A stretch of 52,012 nucleotides of DNA from Neisseriaceae bacterium (GTDB lineage Bacteria; Pseudomonadota; Gammaproteobacteria; Burkholderiales; Neisseriaceae). The notes below the pieces were generated by a model. It was not told the origin of the DNA. It was given only the letters and a program-made list of their open reading frames with translations, and made no database searches. Location of the stretch: NCBI GenBank assembly GCA_017934045.1, contig JAGBKK010000034.1, forward strand, positions 1 through 52,012, in the 5' to 3' direction. Positions 16,637 through 25,852 of this stretch are shown one piece after another (position 1 is the first letter of the stretch; the number at the start of each line of letters is the position of its first letter). Position numbers and translations under genes: made by a program.

Positions 16637-18400
16637 ATGAATACGCAACAAGATTTTGAATTGACTGCCGAAGAAATTGATGAATTAAAAAAATTTTTGG
16701 CTTATCCTGATGTTCGTATCAATTCTTCTGCTAAAAAGCCTGATTTTTCCGTGCTAAACGAACCGTTAGCAATGAAAAATTATTTATTGAAAATTAGAAA
16801 TTTAGGCGTTACTTGGAATTCGTTTGCGTTTCTTTTTGGCAGTGATGATGATGAAATCATCAAATTGCCTGATAGTATTCAATATTTAACTAATTTAGAA
16901 CATTTGTGGTTTTTTCATCTACCATTTGAAACGCTGCCTGAACAAATTGGGCAATTTAAAAAGTTACGCCGTTTAGATTTATTTGGCTGTGCTATTTCTA
17001 CGCTCCCTGAAAGCATTGGACAATTATCCGAATTAACCGAATTACATATAGACAGTTGTCAAGCATTACAAACATTGCCTAACCAAATTGGGCAATTAAA
17101 AAAATTACGCACTTTGCATTTATATAAGAGCGGCATTACTACGCTGCCTGAAAGTATTGGCGAATTATCCGAATTAACGCAATTAAATTTAAACGGTTGC
17201 TTTAATCTCTGTCATTTACCAAACGGTATGGCAAAATTAAATCAATTAAAAAAAATGGTGATTAGTGGTTTTGGTCGGGCACCATTAAATCATTTAGATC
17301 CGATTAAAGCATTGCCTAACCTAAAAAAATTGCATATTGGCGGTTTGCCAAACTTAACCGCATTACCAGAGAATATGAGCAAACTCAATTCATTACAGCA
17401 ATTAGAAATAAGTCAATGTTTCAGTTTATCCACGCTGCCTGAAAGTCTTGCACAATTACCAAAACTAATCAATTTTGAAATAATCGAGTGCAATAGTCTT
17501 CAAACTATTCCTGAACAAATTAAACAATTAACTTGTTTTGCTTGTTATGCAAATCGTTCGGAACAATATGAAAAAACAAAAAATAGAAGACGCATATTAA
17601 GCGATGAAGAAAAACAAGCCCAAAAAGTGCTGTCGCAAATGAAAAAAGACACGGCAACGCCGATTATTAAAATCAAACCCAAAAAAGCCAAAAAACTGTC
17701 CTTAACCGCAAGCAAATTTGGCGGTGTGCCTTACTGGGATTTGCAAAAGCCCTATCCTGTTGATAAAAACGGCGAAAAATTAGCCTTATTAGCCCAAATT
17801 GATTTAGCCGAATTGCCGCCTTTGCCTGACTTTCCCACAACAGGCTTGTTGCAGTTTTTTATCAGCAATGATGATGTGGCAGGTTTGGATTTTGACAATC
17901 CGCTATCGCAAACAGGCTGGCGAGTGGTTTATCACACAAGTGTTGATAAAAATATCACGGAAAAACAAGTACTTCAATTAAATATTCCGTTAGAAAATAT
18001 GCCTTTGGGTGATACGCAATATCAACTGTCGTTTGATTTAGGCTCGCAGTCTATGGGGCTTGCTGATTATCGTTTTGAAAAATTGTTCAAAACAACCGCA
18101 GAAAAATTAAAAATCGAATTCGATGAAGATGATGAATTGCTTGATTTAATTGAAGAAGAAGCGTATGACAGATTGTATAACAGCACCGCAGGACACCATA
18201 TCGGCGGCTATCCATTTTTTACACAAGATGACCCACGCAGTGAAGAACAACTGGCAGGGCATAATATCTTGTTATTACAAATAGATAGCAAAAACGGCAT
18301 TCTGTGGGGAGACGCTGGCGTGGGCAATTTCTTTATCACAGCGGACGATTTGAAAAAACGCGATTTTTCAAGGGTGCTTTATCACTGGGATTGTGCGTGA
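16637..18400 (+). CDS. Leucine-rich repeat protein fused to a DUF1963 (YwqG-like) domain
   Basis: A 587-residue cytoplasmic protein with no signal peptide or membrane helix. Residues about 85-320 form about ten LRRs of the L.TLPESIGQL.EL..L type. After a lysine-rich hinge (KIKPKKAKKLSLTASKFGG), residues about 340-587 match DUF1963, with GGVPYWD, LLAQIDLAELP, TGLLQFF, HHIGGYP and LLLQIDS..G..WGDAG...F. DUF1963 proteins (YwqG, SMI1-like neighbourhoods) have no proven biochemical role; the LRRs suggest partner binding. Start ATG 16637 has AAGGAAAA upstream; the longer frame from 16616 lacks one. It may share a transcript with the following membrane gene. Confidence 0.85.
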   Translation: MNTQQDFELTAEEIDELKKFLAYPDVRINSSAKKPDFSVLNEPLAMKNYLLKIRNLGVTWNSFAFLFGSDDDEIIKLPDSIQYLTNLEHLWFFHLPFETLPEQIGQFKKLRRLDLFGCAISTLPESIGQLSELTELHIDSCQALQTLPNQIGQLKKLRTLHLYKSGITTLPESIGELSELTQLNLNGCFNLCHLPNGMAKLNQLKKMVISGFGRAPLNHLDPIKALPNLKKLHIGGLPNLTALPENMSKLNSLQQLEISQCFSLSTLPESLAQLPKLINFEIIECNSLQTIPEQIKQLTCFACYANRSEQYEKTKNRRRILSDEEKQAQKVLSQMKKDTATPIIKIKPKKAKKLSLTASKFGGVPYWDLQKPYPVDKNGEKLALLAQIDLAELPPLPDFPTTGLLQFFISNDDVAGLDFDNPLSQTGWRVVYHTSVDKNITEKQVLQLNIPLENMPLGDTQYQLSFDLGSQSMGLADYRFEKLFKTTAEKLKIEFDEDDELLDLIEEEAYDRLYNSTAGHHIGGYPFFTQDDPRSEEQLAGHNILLLQIDSKNGILWGDAGVGNFFITADDLKKRDFSRVLYHWDCA

Positions 18401-18459
18401 AAAATGGTTTCAGGCAGCCTGAAAATATTTTACAATCAACAACTTATGGAAAATGCGAA

Positions 18460-19116
18460 ATGAAGAATATAGAACTTAATTCAATGCTGTATCAACGCCG
18501 TATGTTGGGTTTAATGTGTGCGTTATTAGCACCTTCTGCGGTGTTGTTTGGTTTGTTTGGTAAAGACACTAATCCGCCACATTGGTATAAATCGATTAGC
18601 GAAACTTTTTTTGCTAATTCCAATATTTGTATGATTGGTTTATTATTTGCTACCGCCGTTTTCTTTTTTTCCTATCGCGGTTACGATTGGCGAGATAGAG
18701 TGATTTCTATTGTTCAAGCGATTATGTGTTTGGGTGTGATTGCTTTTCCCACCGATACCATTGGAGTACCTGAAAGATTGGGCTTATTTCAATTACCGAT
18801 GGCAACCAGTTCGATTATTCATAATATATCGGCATTTACGCTGTTTTTTTGCTTTGGTATCAATATCTTATTTTTATTTACATTAAGTGGAAAAAACATA
18901 ACGAAACAAAAGAAATTGCGTAATACATTGTATCGAATTTGTGGTAGTGCTATATTGATTTGTTTGGTATTACAATTATTATATAGTTTAACGAATTTCT
19001 TTGCGTGGATACCCGATTGGTTTCCATTTACCATGATTAACGAATTTTGGATATTGGAATTTTTTGCTTTTGCGTGGATTGTCAAATCAGAATCCATTGC
19101 TTATTTTAACGATTAA
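18460..19116 (+). CDS. Multi-pass membrane protein of unknown function
   Basis: A 218-residue hydrophobic protein with about six predicted membrane helices (e.g. MLGLMCALLAPSAVLFGLF, MIGLLFATAVFFFSY, ISAFTLFFCFGINILFLF, ILICLVLQLLYSL). It carries short conserved-looking motifs SISETFF and PTDTIG. The pattern recalls small DUF998-like membrane proteins, but I do not recognise it firmly. It follows the LRR gene by about 60 bp with an uptake sequence between. Start placed at 18460 because the longer frame (18304) overlaps the LRR gene and would translate that uptake sequence. Confidence 0.75.
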   Translation: MKNIELNSMLYQRRMLGLMCALLAPSAVLFGLFGKDTNPPHWYKSISETFFANSNICMIGLLFATAVFFFSYRGYDWRDRVISIVQAIMCLGVIAFPTDTIGVPERLGLFQLPMATSSIIHNISAFTLFFCFGINILFLFTLSGKNITKQKKLRNTLYRICGSAILICLVLQLLYSLTNFFAWIPDWFPFTMINEFWILEFFAFAWIVKSESIAYFND

Positions 19117-19123
19117 CTTAAAA

Positions 19124-20446
19124 ATGATTAAAAAAATAATTAGAAAACTATTGCCAAAATCAAATAAAAACTTATTGAACGCAAGTGATTTTGGCATTCA
19201 GCACAAATTGCTGCCTAAATATGCATTAAAAAGCGTACGAGCCTTGCAGGACGCAGGTTTTGAAGCCTATATTGTTGGCGGTGCGGTGCGTGATTTGTTG
19301 GCAGGTTTAACCCCCAAAGATTTCGACATTGCCACCAATGCCACACCTGACGAAGTGCGTAAAGTGTTTCGCCGCGGACGCATTGTCGGCAAACGCTTTC
19401 CAATTGTAATTTTGCCGTTTGGTGCGGAATTGTTGGAAATTACCACTTTTCGCAGCAATGTAACCGCACCGCAAAACGAGCAAGGACGCATTATGCGTGA
19501 TACGGCGTTCGGCACACGCAAGGAAGACGCACGGCGGCGAGATTTCACCTGCAACGCCTTATATTACGACCCTGTGGCAGAAAAAATTGCTGACGATATT
19601 CACGGTATTGCGGATATTCAGGCACGCCGCTTGGTGATGATTGGCGAGCCTGACGAACGCTTTCACGAAGACCCTGTGCGAATGTTGCGTGCGGCACGGC
19701 TGTCGGCAAAATTAGGTTTTTCTTTGTCCGCTGAAATAGAAAACAGCATTCGCAAAAATAGTTTTCTATTAAAAAACGAACCGCCTGCGCGCCTGTTTGA
19801 CGAAATTACCAAAGAATTGTTGTGTGGCAACAGTTCAGGCTGCCTGAAAAATATAAAATCGCTAAATATTCCAGCGGATATTCACCCGATTTTTGCGATT
19901 ATGACCACGCACGATGACGATTCCACACGGCAATTTGTGCAAACCGTGTTGCAACGCACCGATGAACGCGTCAAACACAAAAAACCTGTGTCGATTGCCT
20001 TTGTTTTGGCAGCGTTGTTTTGGCATAAATTACAGCAAATTGAACAAGATTTGCACACTTTGGACGACAAACCAACGCAAACGCTGCACGCTGCCATTCG
20101 GCAAATTCGTGAAGACGGCGGCGAACGCTGGGGCGTGCCAAACCGCCTATTTACGGTAATGCGAGAAATTTGGCAGTTGCAACCACAATTTGCCTATATT
20201 CGTGGCAAACGCCCTTTTCGCTTGCTGAAACAACCGTCATTTCGAGCCGCTTATGATTTTTATATTTTGCGTTCGCTCAACCAAGACGCAGACCCCAAAA
20301 TCGCCGAATTTTGGACAAAATTTCAAGCGGCAAACGAACAACAACGCATGATGATGACACAACCGATTGTGCAGAAAAGCACCAATAAAAAACGCCGAAG
20401 ACGCAAACCGAAAAAAGATAATCAGGGAACAGAAAGCGAATCGTAG
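19124..20446 (+). CDS. pcnB: Poly(A) polymerase I
   Basis: Adds A-tails to RNA 3' ends, promoting decay. It belongs to the class II nucleotidyltransferases and has 440 residues. Motifs: AYIVGGAVRDLLAGLTPKDFD (here as GGAVRDLL and the metal-binding DFDIAT), GRIVGKRFPI, the RRRDFTCNALYYD motif, IGEPDERFHEDPVRMLRAAR (here DERFHEDPVRMLR), and a basic C-terminal tail KKRRRRKPKKDN. tRNA CCA-adding enzymes are similar, but the long basic tail and the pcnB-folK order (as in E. coli) favour PcnB. An uptake sequence at 19834 encodes SGCLK. The start is seven bases past the upstream stop. Confidence 0.92.
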   Translation: MIKKIIRKLLPKSNKNLLNASDFGIQHKLLPKYALKSVRALQDAGFEAYIVGGAVRDLLAGLTPKDFDIATNATPDEVRKVFRRGRIVGKRFPIVILPFGAELLEITTFRSNVTAPQNEQGRIMRDTAFGTRKEDARRRDFTCNALYYDPVAEKIADDIHGIADIQARRLVMIGEPDERFHEDPVRMLRAARLSAKLGFSLSAEIENSIRKNSFLLKNEPPARLFDEITKELLCGNSSGCLKNIKSLNIPADIHPIFAIMTTHDDDSTRQFVQTVLQRTDERVKHKKPVSIAFVLAALFWHKLQQIEQDLHTLDDKPTQTLHAAIRQIREDGGERWGVPNRLFTVMREIWQLQPQFAYIRGKRPFRLLKQPSFRAAYDFYILRSLNQDADPKIAEFWTKFQAANEQQRMMMTQPIVQKSTNKKRRRRKPKKDNQGTESES

Positions 20447-20523
20447 GTGGGCATTCTTGCCCACCATAACGCATAAAACAATTTCAGGCTGCCTGAAAGC
20501 TTTTGATATAAAAGAGAAAACCA

Positions 20524-21003
20524 ATGACCACCGCTATTATCGCTTTGGGTAGCAATATCAACCCAATTCACAACATTCAACAAGCCAGTGAACACTTGTT
20601 CAGGCTGCCTGAAAGCCGTGTTGTGGCGTATTCTTCGCTTTATCGCACCAAACCTGTTGGCTATCTTGACCAGCCTGATTTTATTAACGCCGTCATAGCG
20701 ATTGACACCCATTTAGACAAATACGATTTATTATTGCAATTACAAAACATAGAAAATCATTGCGGTAGAGTCAGACCATTCCCCAACGCCCCGCGTACGC
20801 TGGATTTAGACTTAATCGACTATGGCAATCAAACCAACACCGACCCCAAACTGATTTTGCCCCACCCAAGAGCGATTGAACGCGCGTTTGTCATAGTGCC
20901 TTTGGCTGAAATTCTGCCTGATTATTGCCTTAATAATCAAAATGTTACAGAAATTCTACACAACTTGGATTTAACAGGTGTAGAAAAAATTGAGTGCGTC
21001 TAA
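20524..21003 (+). CDS. folK: 6-hydroxymethyl-7,8-dihydropterin pyrophosphokinase
   Basis: Transfers pyrophosphate from ATP to hydroxymethyl-dihydropterin in folate synthesis. The 159-residue product shows ALGSN near the N-terminus, the pterin-site TKPVGYLDQPDFINAV, and the signature RTLDLDLIDYG plus LPHPRAIERAFVI. An intact uptake sequence (20599) encodes FRLPES in the variable loop after the first helix. Follows pcnB, a common pairing. Confidence 0.95.
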   Translation: MTTAIIALGSNINPIHNIQQASEHLFRLPESRVVAYSSLYRTKPVGYLDQPDFINAVIAIDTHLDKYDLLLQLQNIENHCGRVRPFPNAPRTLDLDLIDYGNQTNTDPKLILPHPRAIERAFVIVPLAEILPDYCLNNQNVTEILHNLDLTGVEKIECV

Positions 21004-21013
21004 AAACGCAATC

Positions 21014-21038
21014 AAAAGCCGATTTTCGGCTTTTTTTG
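21014..21038 (+). terminator. Terminator of folK
   Basis: AAAAGCCGA / TCGGCTTTT stem with a TTT loop, followed by T-run; 10 bp past the folK stop and 36 bp before prlC. Confidence 0.85.
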
Positions 21039-21073
21039 TTAGAATTTCACATTTTCAATCAAGAGATATGGCA

Positions 21074-23086
21074 ATGAACCCATTATTAAATTTAACCGAC
21101 ACACCGTCATTTGACCAATTCAAAGCAGAACATATTACGCCTGCCATGCAAACTGCAATGGCAGACGCAAAAGAAATGTTAAATAAAATCAAGGCACAGG
21201 AAATTGTTTCTTGGGACAACACGGTGGAAGCGTTGGCGGATTTGGGTGAAAAAGCAGGTCGCATTTGGGGCGTGGTATCGCACATTCATTCGGTTGCCGA
21301 CACGCAACAATGGCGGGACGCTTACAACGCCTTAATTCCCGAAGTAACGCAGTTTTTTACGGAAATTTCGCAGGATTTGGCGTTGTATCAACGCTATAAA
21401 TCCTTGCGTGCGTCCAGTGAATTTGAAACGCTGGATTATGCTAAAAAGAAGAAATTAAACAATGACTTGCGTGATTTTGTGTTGTCAGGTGTGGAATTGC
21501 CGCCAAATGAACAAATGCGTTTTGCCGAATTGCAACAAAAAGGTGCGGAATTATCTGCTCAATTTGCACAAAATGTATTAGACGCAACAGATGCTTTTTC
21601 TTTACCTATCAACGACAAACAAGCATTACAAGGGTTGCCTGAACACGCTTTGGCAATGTTAGCTGAATATGCCAAAGAACAGGGCAAAACAGGCTATTGC
21701 GTGGGTTTGAAAGCACCGCATTATTTGGCGATTATGCAGTTTGCCGATAATCGAGCCTTGCGTGAGCAGATTTATCGAGCCTACGCCGTGCGTGCCAGCG
21801 AGTTGGACGATAAACAACGCGACAATACGCCGATTATCAATGAAACGCTGAAAATTGCGGCGGAAGAAGCGGCTTTGTTGGGCTTTGATAATTACGCCGC
21901 CTTGTCGTTGGAAACCAAAATGGCAGACACGCCTGATAATGTGATTGCCTTTTTGCGTGATATGGCTCGCCGTGCAAAACCCTTTGCAATCAGGGACTTG
22001 GACGAACTAAAAGCTTTTGCTAAACAGCACGGCGTTGATGATTTTCAGCCGTGGGATATGGCGTATTTTTCGGAAAAATTACGGCAGGAAAAATATTCGT
22101 TTTTGGAAGAAGAAGTGCGGCAATATTTTCCCTTATCCAAAGTTTTGCAGGGTTTATTTCAACTGATTAAAGAATTATACAGCGTTGATTTTATAGAAGA
22201 AAATCGCCCTGTGTGGTATGAGAGCGTGCGTTATTTTGCTCTGCAAAAAAATGGCGAAAAAATCGGCGGTGTGTATTTGGATTTATATGCTCGCAGTGGC
22301 AAAAAAGGCGGGGCGTGGATGAACGATTATTGCTCTCGCCGTGCTTTGCGTTCAGGCAGCCTGCAACTGCCGCAAGCCTATATTGTGTGCAATTTTGCCC
22401 CGCCCGAAGCGGACGGCGAAGCCAGATTGTCGCACGGCGACATTTTAACGCTGTTTCACGAATGCGGTCATTCCTTGCACCATTTGCTGACACAAATCGG
22501 CGTGTCAGGCGTGTCTGGTATTGAAGGCGTGGAGTGGGACGCAGTGGAATTGCCCAGTCAGTTTATGGAAAATTTTGCGTGGGAATATGATGTTTTGCAA
22601 AATATGAGTTGCCACAAACAAACGCAAAATAGGCTGCCTGAAAGCCTGTTTAATAAAATCAAAGCGGCGAAGAATTTTCAAACAGGCTTATTTGTGGTGC
22701 GACAAATGGAATTTGCCTTGTTTGACTTATTGATTTATAAGGAAAAAACGCAACCTATTGACTGGCAAGGCGTGTTAGATGAAGTTCGCAAAGAAGTCGC
22801 CGTTGTGCCGATTATTCCCGAAAACCGCTTTGCTCAAAGTTTTTCGCATATTTTTGCAGGCGGCTATGCGGCAGGCTATTACAGTTATATTTGGGCAGAA
22901 GTGCTGTCGGCTGATGTGTATGCGGCGTTTGTGGAAGAAAATAATCGCCAAAAAACAGGGCAGAGATTTTGGCAGGAAATTTTGTCGCAAGGCGGCTCTC
23001 GTAGTGCATTAGACAACTTCCGAGCGTTCAGGGGACGCGACCCCAAACCAGACGCATTACTCAAACATTTGGGTTTGGTAGAATAA
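21074..23086 (+). CDS. prlC: Oligopeptidase A (M3 metallopeptidase)
   Basis: A cytoplasmic zinc peptidase that degrades signal peptides and short peptides. The 670-residue product is close to the usual 680. The zinc motif is HECGH (LFHECGHSLHHLL), with the third ligand in EGVEWDAVELPSQFMENF (here GVEWDAVELPSQ). Other family segments are GCVYLDLYAR-like GVYLDLYARSGKKGGAW and the C-terminal LSQGGSRSALDNFRAFRGR (here GGSRSALDNF, RGRDP). The ATG at 21074 is best spaced from AAGAGA; another ATG at 21068 is too close, and the frame from 20990 overlaps folK and its terminator. An uptake-sequence 12-mer at 22631 encodes RLPES. Confidence 0.95.
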   Translation: MNPLLNLTDTPSFDQFKAEHITPAMQTAMADAKEMLNKIKAQEIVSWDNTVEALADLGEKAGRIWGVVSHIHSVADTQQWRDAYNALIPEVTQFFTEISQDLALYQRYKSLRASSEFETLDYAKKKKLNNDLRDFVLSGVELPPNEQMRFAELQQKGAELSAQFAQNVLDATDAFSLPINDKQALQGLPEHALAMLAEYAKEQGKTGYCVGLKAPHYLAIMQFADNRALREQIYRAYAVRASELDDKQRDNTPIINETLKIAAEEAALLGFDNYAALSLETKMADTPDNVIAFLRDMARRAKPFAIRDLDELKAFAKQHGVDDFQPWDMAYFSEKLRQEKYSFLEEEVRQYFPLSKVLQGLFQLIKELYSVDFIEENRPVWYESVRYFALQKNGEKIGGVYLDLYARSGKKGGAWMNDYCSRRALRSGSLQLPQAYIVCNFAPPEADGEARLSHGDILTLFHECGHSLHHLLTQIGVSGVSGIEGVEWDAVELPSQFMENFAWEYDVLQNMSCHKQTQNRLPESLFNKIKAAKNFQTGLFVVRQMEFALFDLLIYKEKTQPIDWQGVLDEVRKEVAVVPIIPENRFAQSFSHIFAGGYAAGYYSYIWAEVLSADVYAAFVEENNRQKTGQRFWQEILSQGGSRSALDNFRAFRGRDPKPDALLKHLGLVE

Positions 23087-23112
23087 CGGTTTCAGGCTGC
23101 CTGAAATATAAT

Positions 23113-23410
23113 GGGACTTGCAAAAATTATTCAGGCAACCTGAACTTTAAACCTGTGTCATTGCGAGATTTGAACGAAGTTCAAATCGTGGCAATCCAGT
23201 AAAAAAATCGTCAGATTTTTTTACCAACGCTCGCAAGCGTTGTAACGGCAGTATTCGTGATGATTAAAGGTAACAGACAAGACTTTTTGCAATGTCGTTT
23301 CAACGCCTGCGGCGTTGTGTTTTGCCTTGTCAGGCAAAACTGGATTGCCACGATTTTGCTTGTCAGCAAAATCTCGCAATGACACTCGATTTTTGATTTT
23401 TGTAAGTCCC
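23113..23410. repeat. About 298-bp compound inverted-repeat element
   Basis: Outer ends GGGACTTGCAAAAAT (left) and ATTTTTGTAAGTCCC (right) pair, with one mismatch. Inside lies a second inverted pair: CATTGCGAGATTTGAACGAA (from 23159) with CGTGGCAATCCAG, and CTGGATTGCCACG with AAAATCTCGCAATG (to 23381). Several small hairpins fill the centre. No transposase gene; MITE- or REP-like. The inner motif recurs at 23868 and 25892. Confidence 0.7.
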
Positions 23411-23472
23411 TATAAATAAAAAAACAGCGAAAACACTTACTTAAACAAATTATTTTTAATAAGGAAAATGCA

Positions 23473-23838
23473 ATGAAAAACAAACTGTTACTGCCGATTG
23501 TGGCAACTTTAATTTTAACCGCTTGTGCCACAGACGACACGCCAAACCCCAAAACCGACACGGTTATGACACCGCAAGCGTGGTATCAGTGTGGCAATCA
23601 ACGCGTGGCGTTTGCGTATGAAAATAACAGCAAAAAAACCGCCACGCTGACAATGTCGCAAATTCAAAATGGCAATGTAACCGCCGACACCATTACGCTA
23701 ACCAAAGTCGAAAAACAAGCGAATGAAACCTTTGCCAACAACGCACGACAAGTGCAGTGGGTGAATAAAGGGGCAGCGGCAGAAATAACCTATCCTGTGA
23801 ATGGCGTGGTGCAATTTGTGGCGTGTCAGAAGAAATAA
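23473..23838 (+). CDS. Small lipoprotein, possible MliC-like lysozyme-inhibitor fold
   Basis: A 121-residue protein with a lipoprotein signal peptide (LILTAC, Cys18). The mature part has two cysteines, YQCGNQRV near the start and FVACQKK at the end, enclosing a beta-rich region. That spacing and the Y.C....V.F.Y pattern resemble the MliC/PliC (ACP-like) inhibitors of C-type lysozyme found in Neisseriaceae. The similarity is by eye and weak. A strong ribosome site (AAGGAAAA) precedes the ATG. It sits between two repeat elements. Confidence 0.72.
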   Translation: MKNKLLLPIVATLILTACATDDTPNPKTDTVMTPQAWYQCGNQRVAFAYENNSKKTATLTMSQIQNGNVTADTITLTKVEKQANETFANNARQVQWVNKGAAAEITYPVNGVVQFVACQKK

Positions 23839-23867
23839 ATATCTTTCAGGCTGCCTGAAACTCTTGC

Positions 23868-23989
23868 CGTCATTGCGAGCCGTGCCACAGCACGGCGTGG
23901 CAATCTCCTAAAATAGGGTTCAGCGAGCCGCAAGGCAAAGCGTTTCAGAAGCCTATTTTAGGGTAGCCTATCCTAAAAAACGGCAATGC
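23868..23989. repeat. Second copy of the CATTGCGAG...GTGGCAATC repeat with hairpin
   Basis: CGTCATTGCGAGCCGTGCCA with a GTGGCAATCTC arm, then CCTAAAATAGG and CCTATTTTAGG forming a long hairpin (about 23908-23962). Shares its left motif with the 23113-23410 element. Lies between two genes with uptake sequences on both sides. Confidence 0.65.
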
Positions 23990-24033
23990 AAAAAACCTTT
24001 CAGGCAGCCTGAAAAAATATTTTTGGAGTAATA

Positions 24034-24936
24034 ATGAAAAAAATTATTTTATCTTTTATACTTTTTTCTGTTTTTGCTTATGTTTTAGCTTGTGCTTGGG
24101 CAATTAACTGGATTGATACGCAAAGTATTAGGGGGCATTTTTTTAGTAAAAATCAAAATAATAAAATGACAACGCTCAATATTGCTAAAAAAATTTGGCA
24201 AATTACACCTGCTTTTGATAAGGAAAAAGACGCAAAAAGAGCGTGGATAATTTCTGAATTATATCTTTCTTATTTATCCGTTAATTCTAACAAGCAAGAA
24301 ATGTTGGATAATTTGAAAAAAGGTTATAGCGTTATTTCTTCATATCGTGATATTCCAGATGAATTTCATAACTTATTTACAAGAAAAAAAATAATGATGA
24401 TTAACCGTTCATTAGGAGAATTAGGCAGTGAAAAATTTAAAAATCGTATTGCTAATTCATTTATAAAATTCAAACCCACTATCGAACCTGATGGCATGAT
24501 GGTGCAGTTTGTAGATACTATTGAAAAAGGTTGGTTGAACTATTTTCATCATAAAAAAGATATTGATAATTATGAATGGCGTATTGCTCAAAGAATTTTA
24601 GGAGAAATTACCGAAGTTTTGGAAGATACGGGTAAAGAAAAAAATGCTCCGTTTTATGTGATTGGCGATTATCATTCAGGATTAAAATTATGTTACGATA
24701 AATATTTATCAAAAGAAAACGCCGAAGAACATAATATTGAAAGCCAAAAAATATTTCAACAATTACAGCAAAAAATGATACCGCAAAGTCGAGAATATCA
24801 AATATTGAGTGATTATTTAGATGACGAAAATGCAAATCCTTTATTTCTTATTCCGTTAATCTCTTCAAATCAAACCGAATGTGAAAAAGAAGTAAAAAAT
24901 TTTGCGGATAAAATGGTGGAACTTGACAACAATTAG
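24034..24936 (+). CDS. Hypothetical protein, first of a tandem paralogous pair
   Basis: A 300-residue protein not recognised. It has an N-terminal hydrophobic anchor (IILSFILFSVFAYVLACAWA; residues about 4-23) followed by INWIDTQ and a soluble helical region (TTLNIAKKIWQITPAFDKEK). A lipobox is not convincing. The C-terminal part holds GDYHSG.KLCYDKYL, ENAEEHNIESQKIFQQLQQK and ISSNQTECEKEVKNFADKM. All of these recur in the next gene, so it is a duplicate. Strongly AT-rich compared with the housekeeping genes, suggesting acquired DNA. Probably anchored at the inner membrane facing the periplasm; function unknown. Confidence 0.78.
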   Translation: MKKIILSFILFSVFAYVLACAWAINWIDTQSIRGHFFSKNQNNKMTTLNIAKKIWQITPAFDKEKDAKRAWIISELYLSYLSVNSNKQEMLDNLKKGYSVISSYRDIPDEFHNLFTRKKIMMINRSLGELGSEKFKNRIANSFIKFKPTIEPDGMMVQFVDTIEKGWLNYFHHKKDIDNYEWRIAQRILGEITEVLEDTGKEKNAPFYVIGDYHSGLKLCYDKYLSKENAEEHNIESQKIFQQLQQKMIPQSREYQILSDYLDDENANPLFLIPLISSNQTECEKEVKNFADKMVELDNN

Positions 24937-24973
24937 TTTCAGGCTGCCTGAAATATTTAATTAGGATTAAATT

Positions 24974-25852
24974 ATGCTAAAAAAAATGATTTTGTCTTTT
25001 ACAATTTTGTTGATTATTGTCTATATATTAGCCTGTGCTTGGGCAATGGATTGGATTGATAATCAAAAAATTGAAAGTCAATTTTTTACTAAAAAACAGA
25101 AATCAACTACCACATTAAATATTGCCAAAGTCATTTGGCAAGTTACACCTGCTTTCAATAGAGAAAAAGACGCAGAAAGAGCATTAAAAATTTCGCGGTT
25201 ATATATTTCTTATTTATCGGTTTATTCTGATAAAGATGATATGATGAATATTTTGAAAAATAATTATAATTTTATTTCTTTTTACTATAAAAAAAATGAA
25301 TATAAACTATCTGATAAATTAAAATATAGCATTATAGCTCATAGATTTCTTTTGATTACTCGTTCGTTAGGTGAAATAAAAGAAATTGACCATTCAATGC
25401 AAGAGTATATTACTTATATGTATCCTAAAACTATGCAAGCAAAATTAGAAAGTATATGGTTTTATTATTTTTATGCTAATTGTGAGAATTGTTATACAAA
25501 AGAATTAGAGTATTTTAATCATTATTTGCAACAAATAAATGAAAAAGAAAATACAACAAAATATAATCTTATTGGTGAATATAATTTAGCAGTAAAATTG
25601 TGTTACGACAAATATTTATTTCGTGAAAATGCTGAAAAAAATAATATAGAAAGTCAAAAAATATTTCAGCAATTGCAACAAAAAATGACACCTAAAAGTA
25701 AAGAATATGTATGGTTAGATAGTTATTTAGAACACAAAGTTCAACATGCAAGTACCTTGTTTATTATCCCTTTAATTTCATCAAACCAAACCGAATGTGA
25801 AAAAGAAGTGAAAAATTTTGCGGATAAAATGGTGGAACTTGCCAACAATTAG
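24974..25852 (+). CDS. Hypothetical protein, second of the tandem paralogous pair
   Basis: 292 residues, the same layout as its upstream neighbour: anchor (about residues 3-22, ending LACAWAMDWID), TTLNIAKVIWQVTPAF, then a diverged middle rich in Tyr/Phe, and a conserved end (LCYDKYL, NNIESQKIFQQLQQKM, SSNQTECEKEVKNFADKM). The last about 70 bp of the two genes, including the stop and the following uptake sequence, differ at only a few bases. The middles are far apart, which points to gene conversion or selection at the 3' end. Very AT-rich. Function unknown; the two probably act together or diversify. Confidence 0.78.
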   Translation: MLKKMILSFTILLIIVYILACAWAMDWIDNQKIESQFFTKKQKSTTTLNIAKVIWQVTPAFNREKDAERALKISRLYISYLSVYSDKDDMMNILKNNYNFISFYYKKNEYKLSDKLKYSIIAHRFLLITRSLGEIKEIDHSMQEYITYMYPKTMQAKLESIWFYYFYANCENCYTKELEYFNHYLQQINEKENTTKYNLIGEYNLAVKLCYDKYLFRENAEKNNIESQKIFQQLQQKMTPKSKEYVWLDSYLEHKVQHASTLFIIPLISSNQTECEKEVKNFADKMVELANN

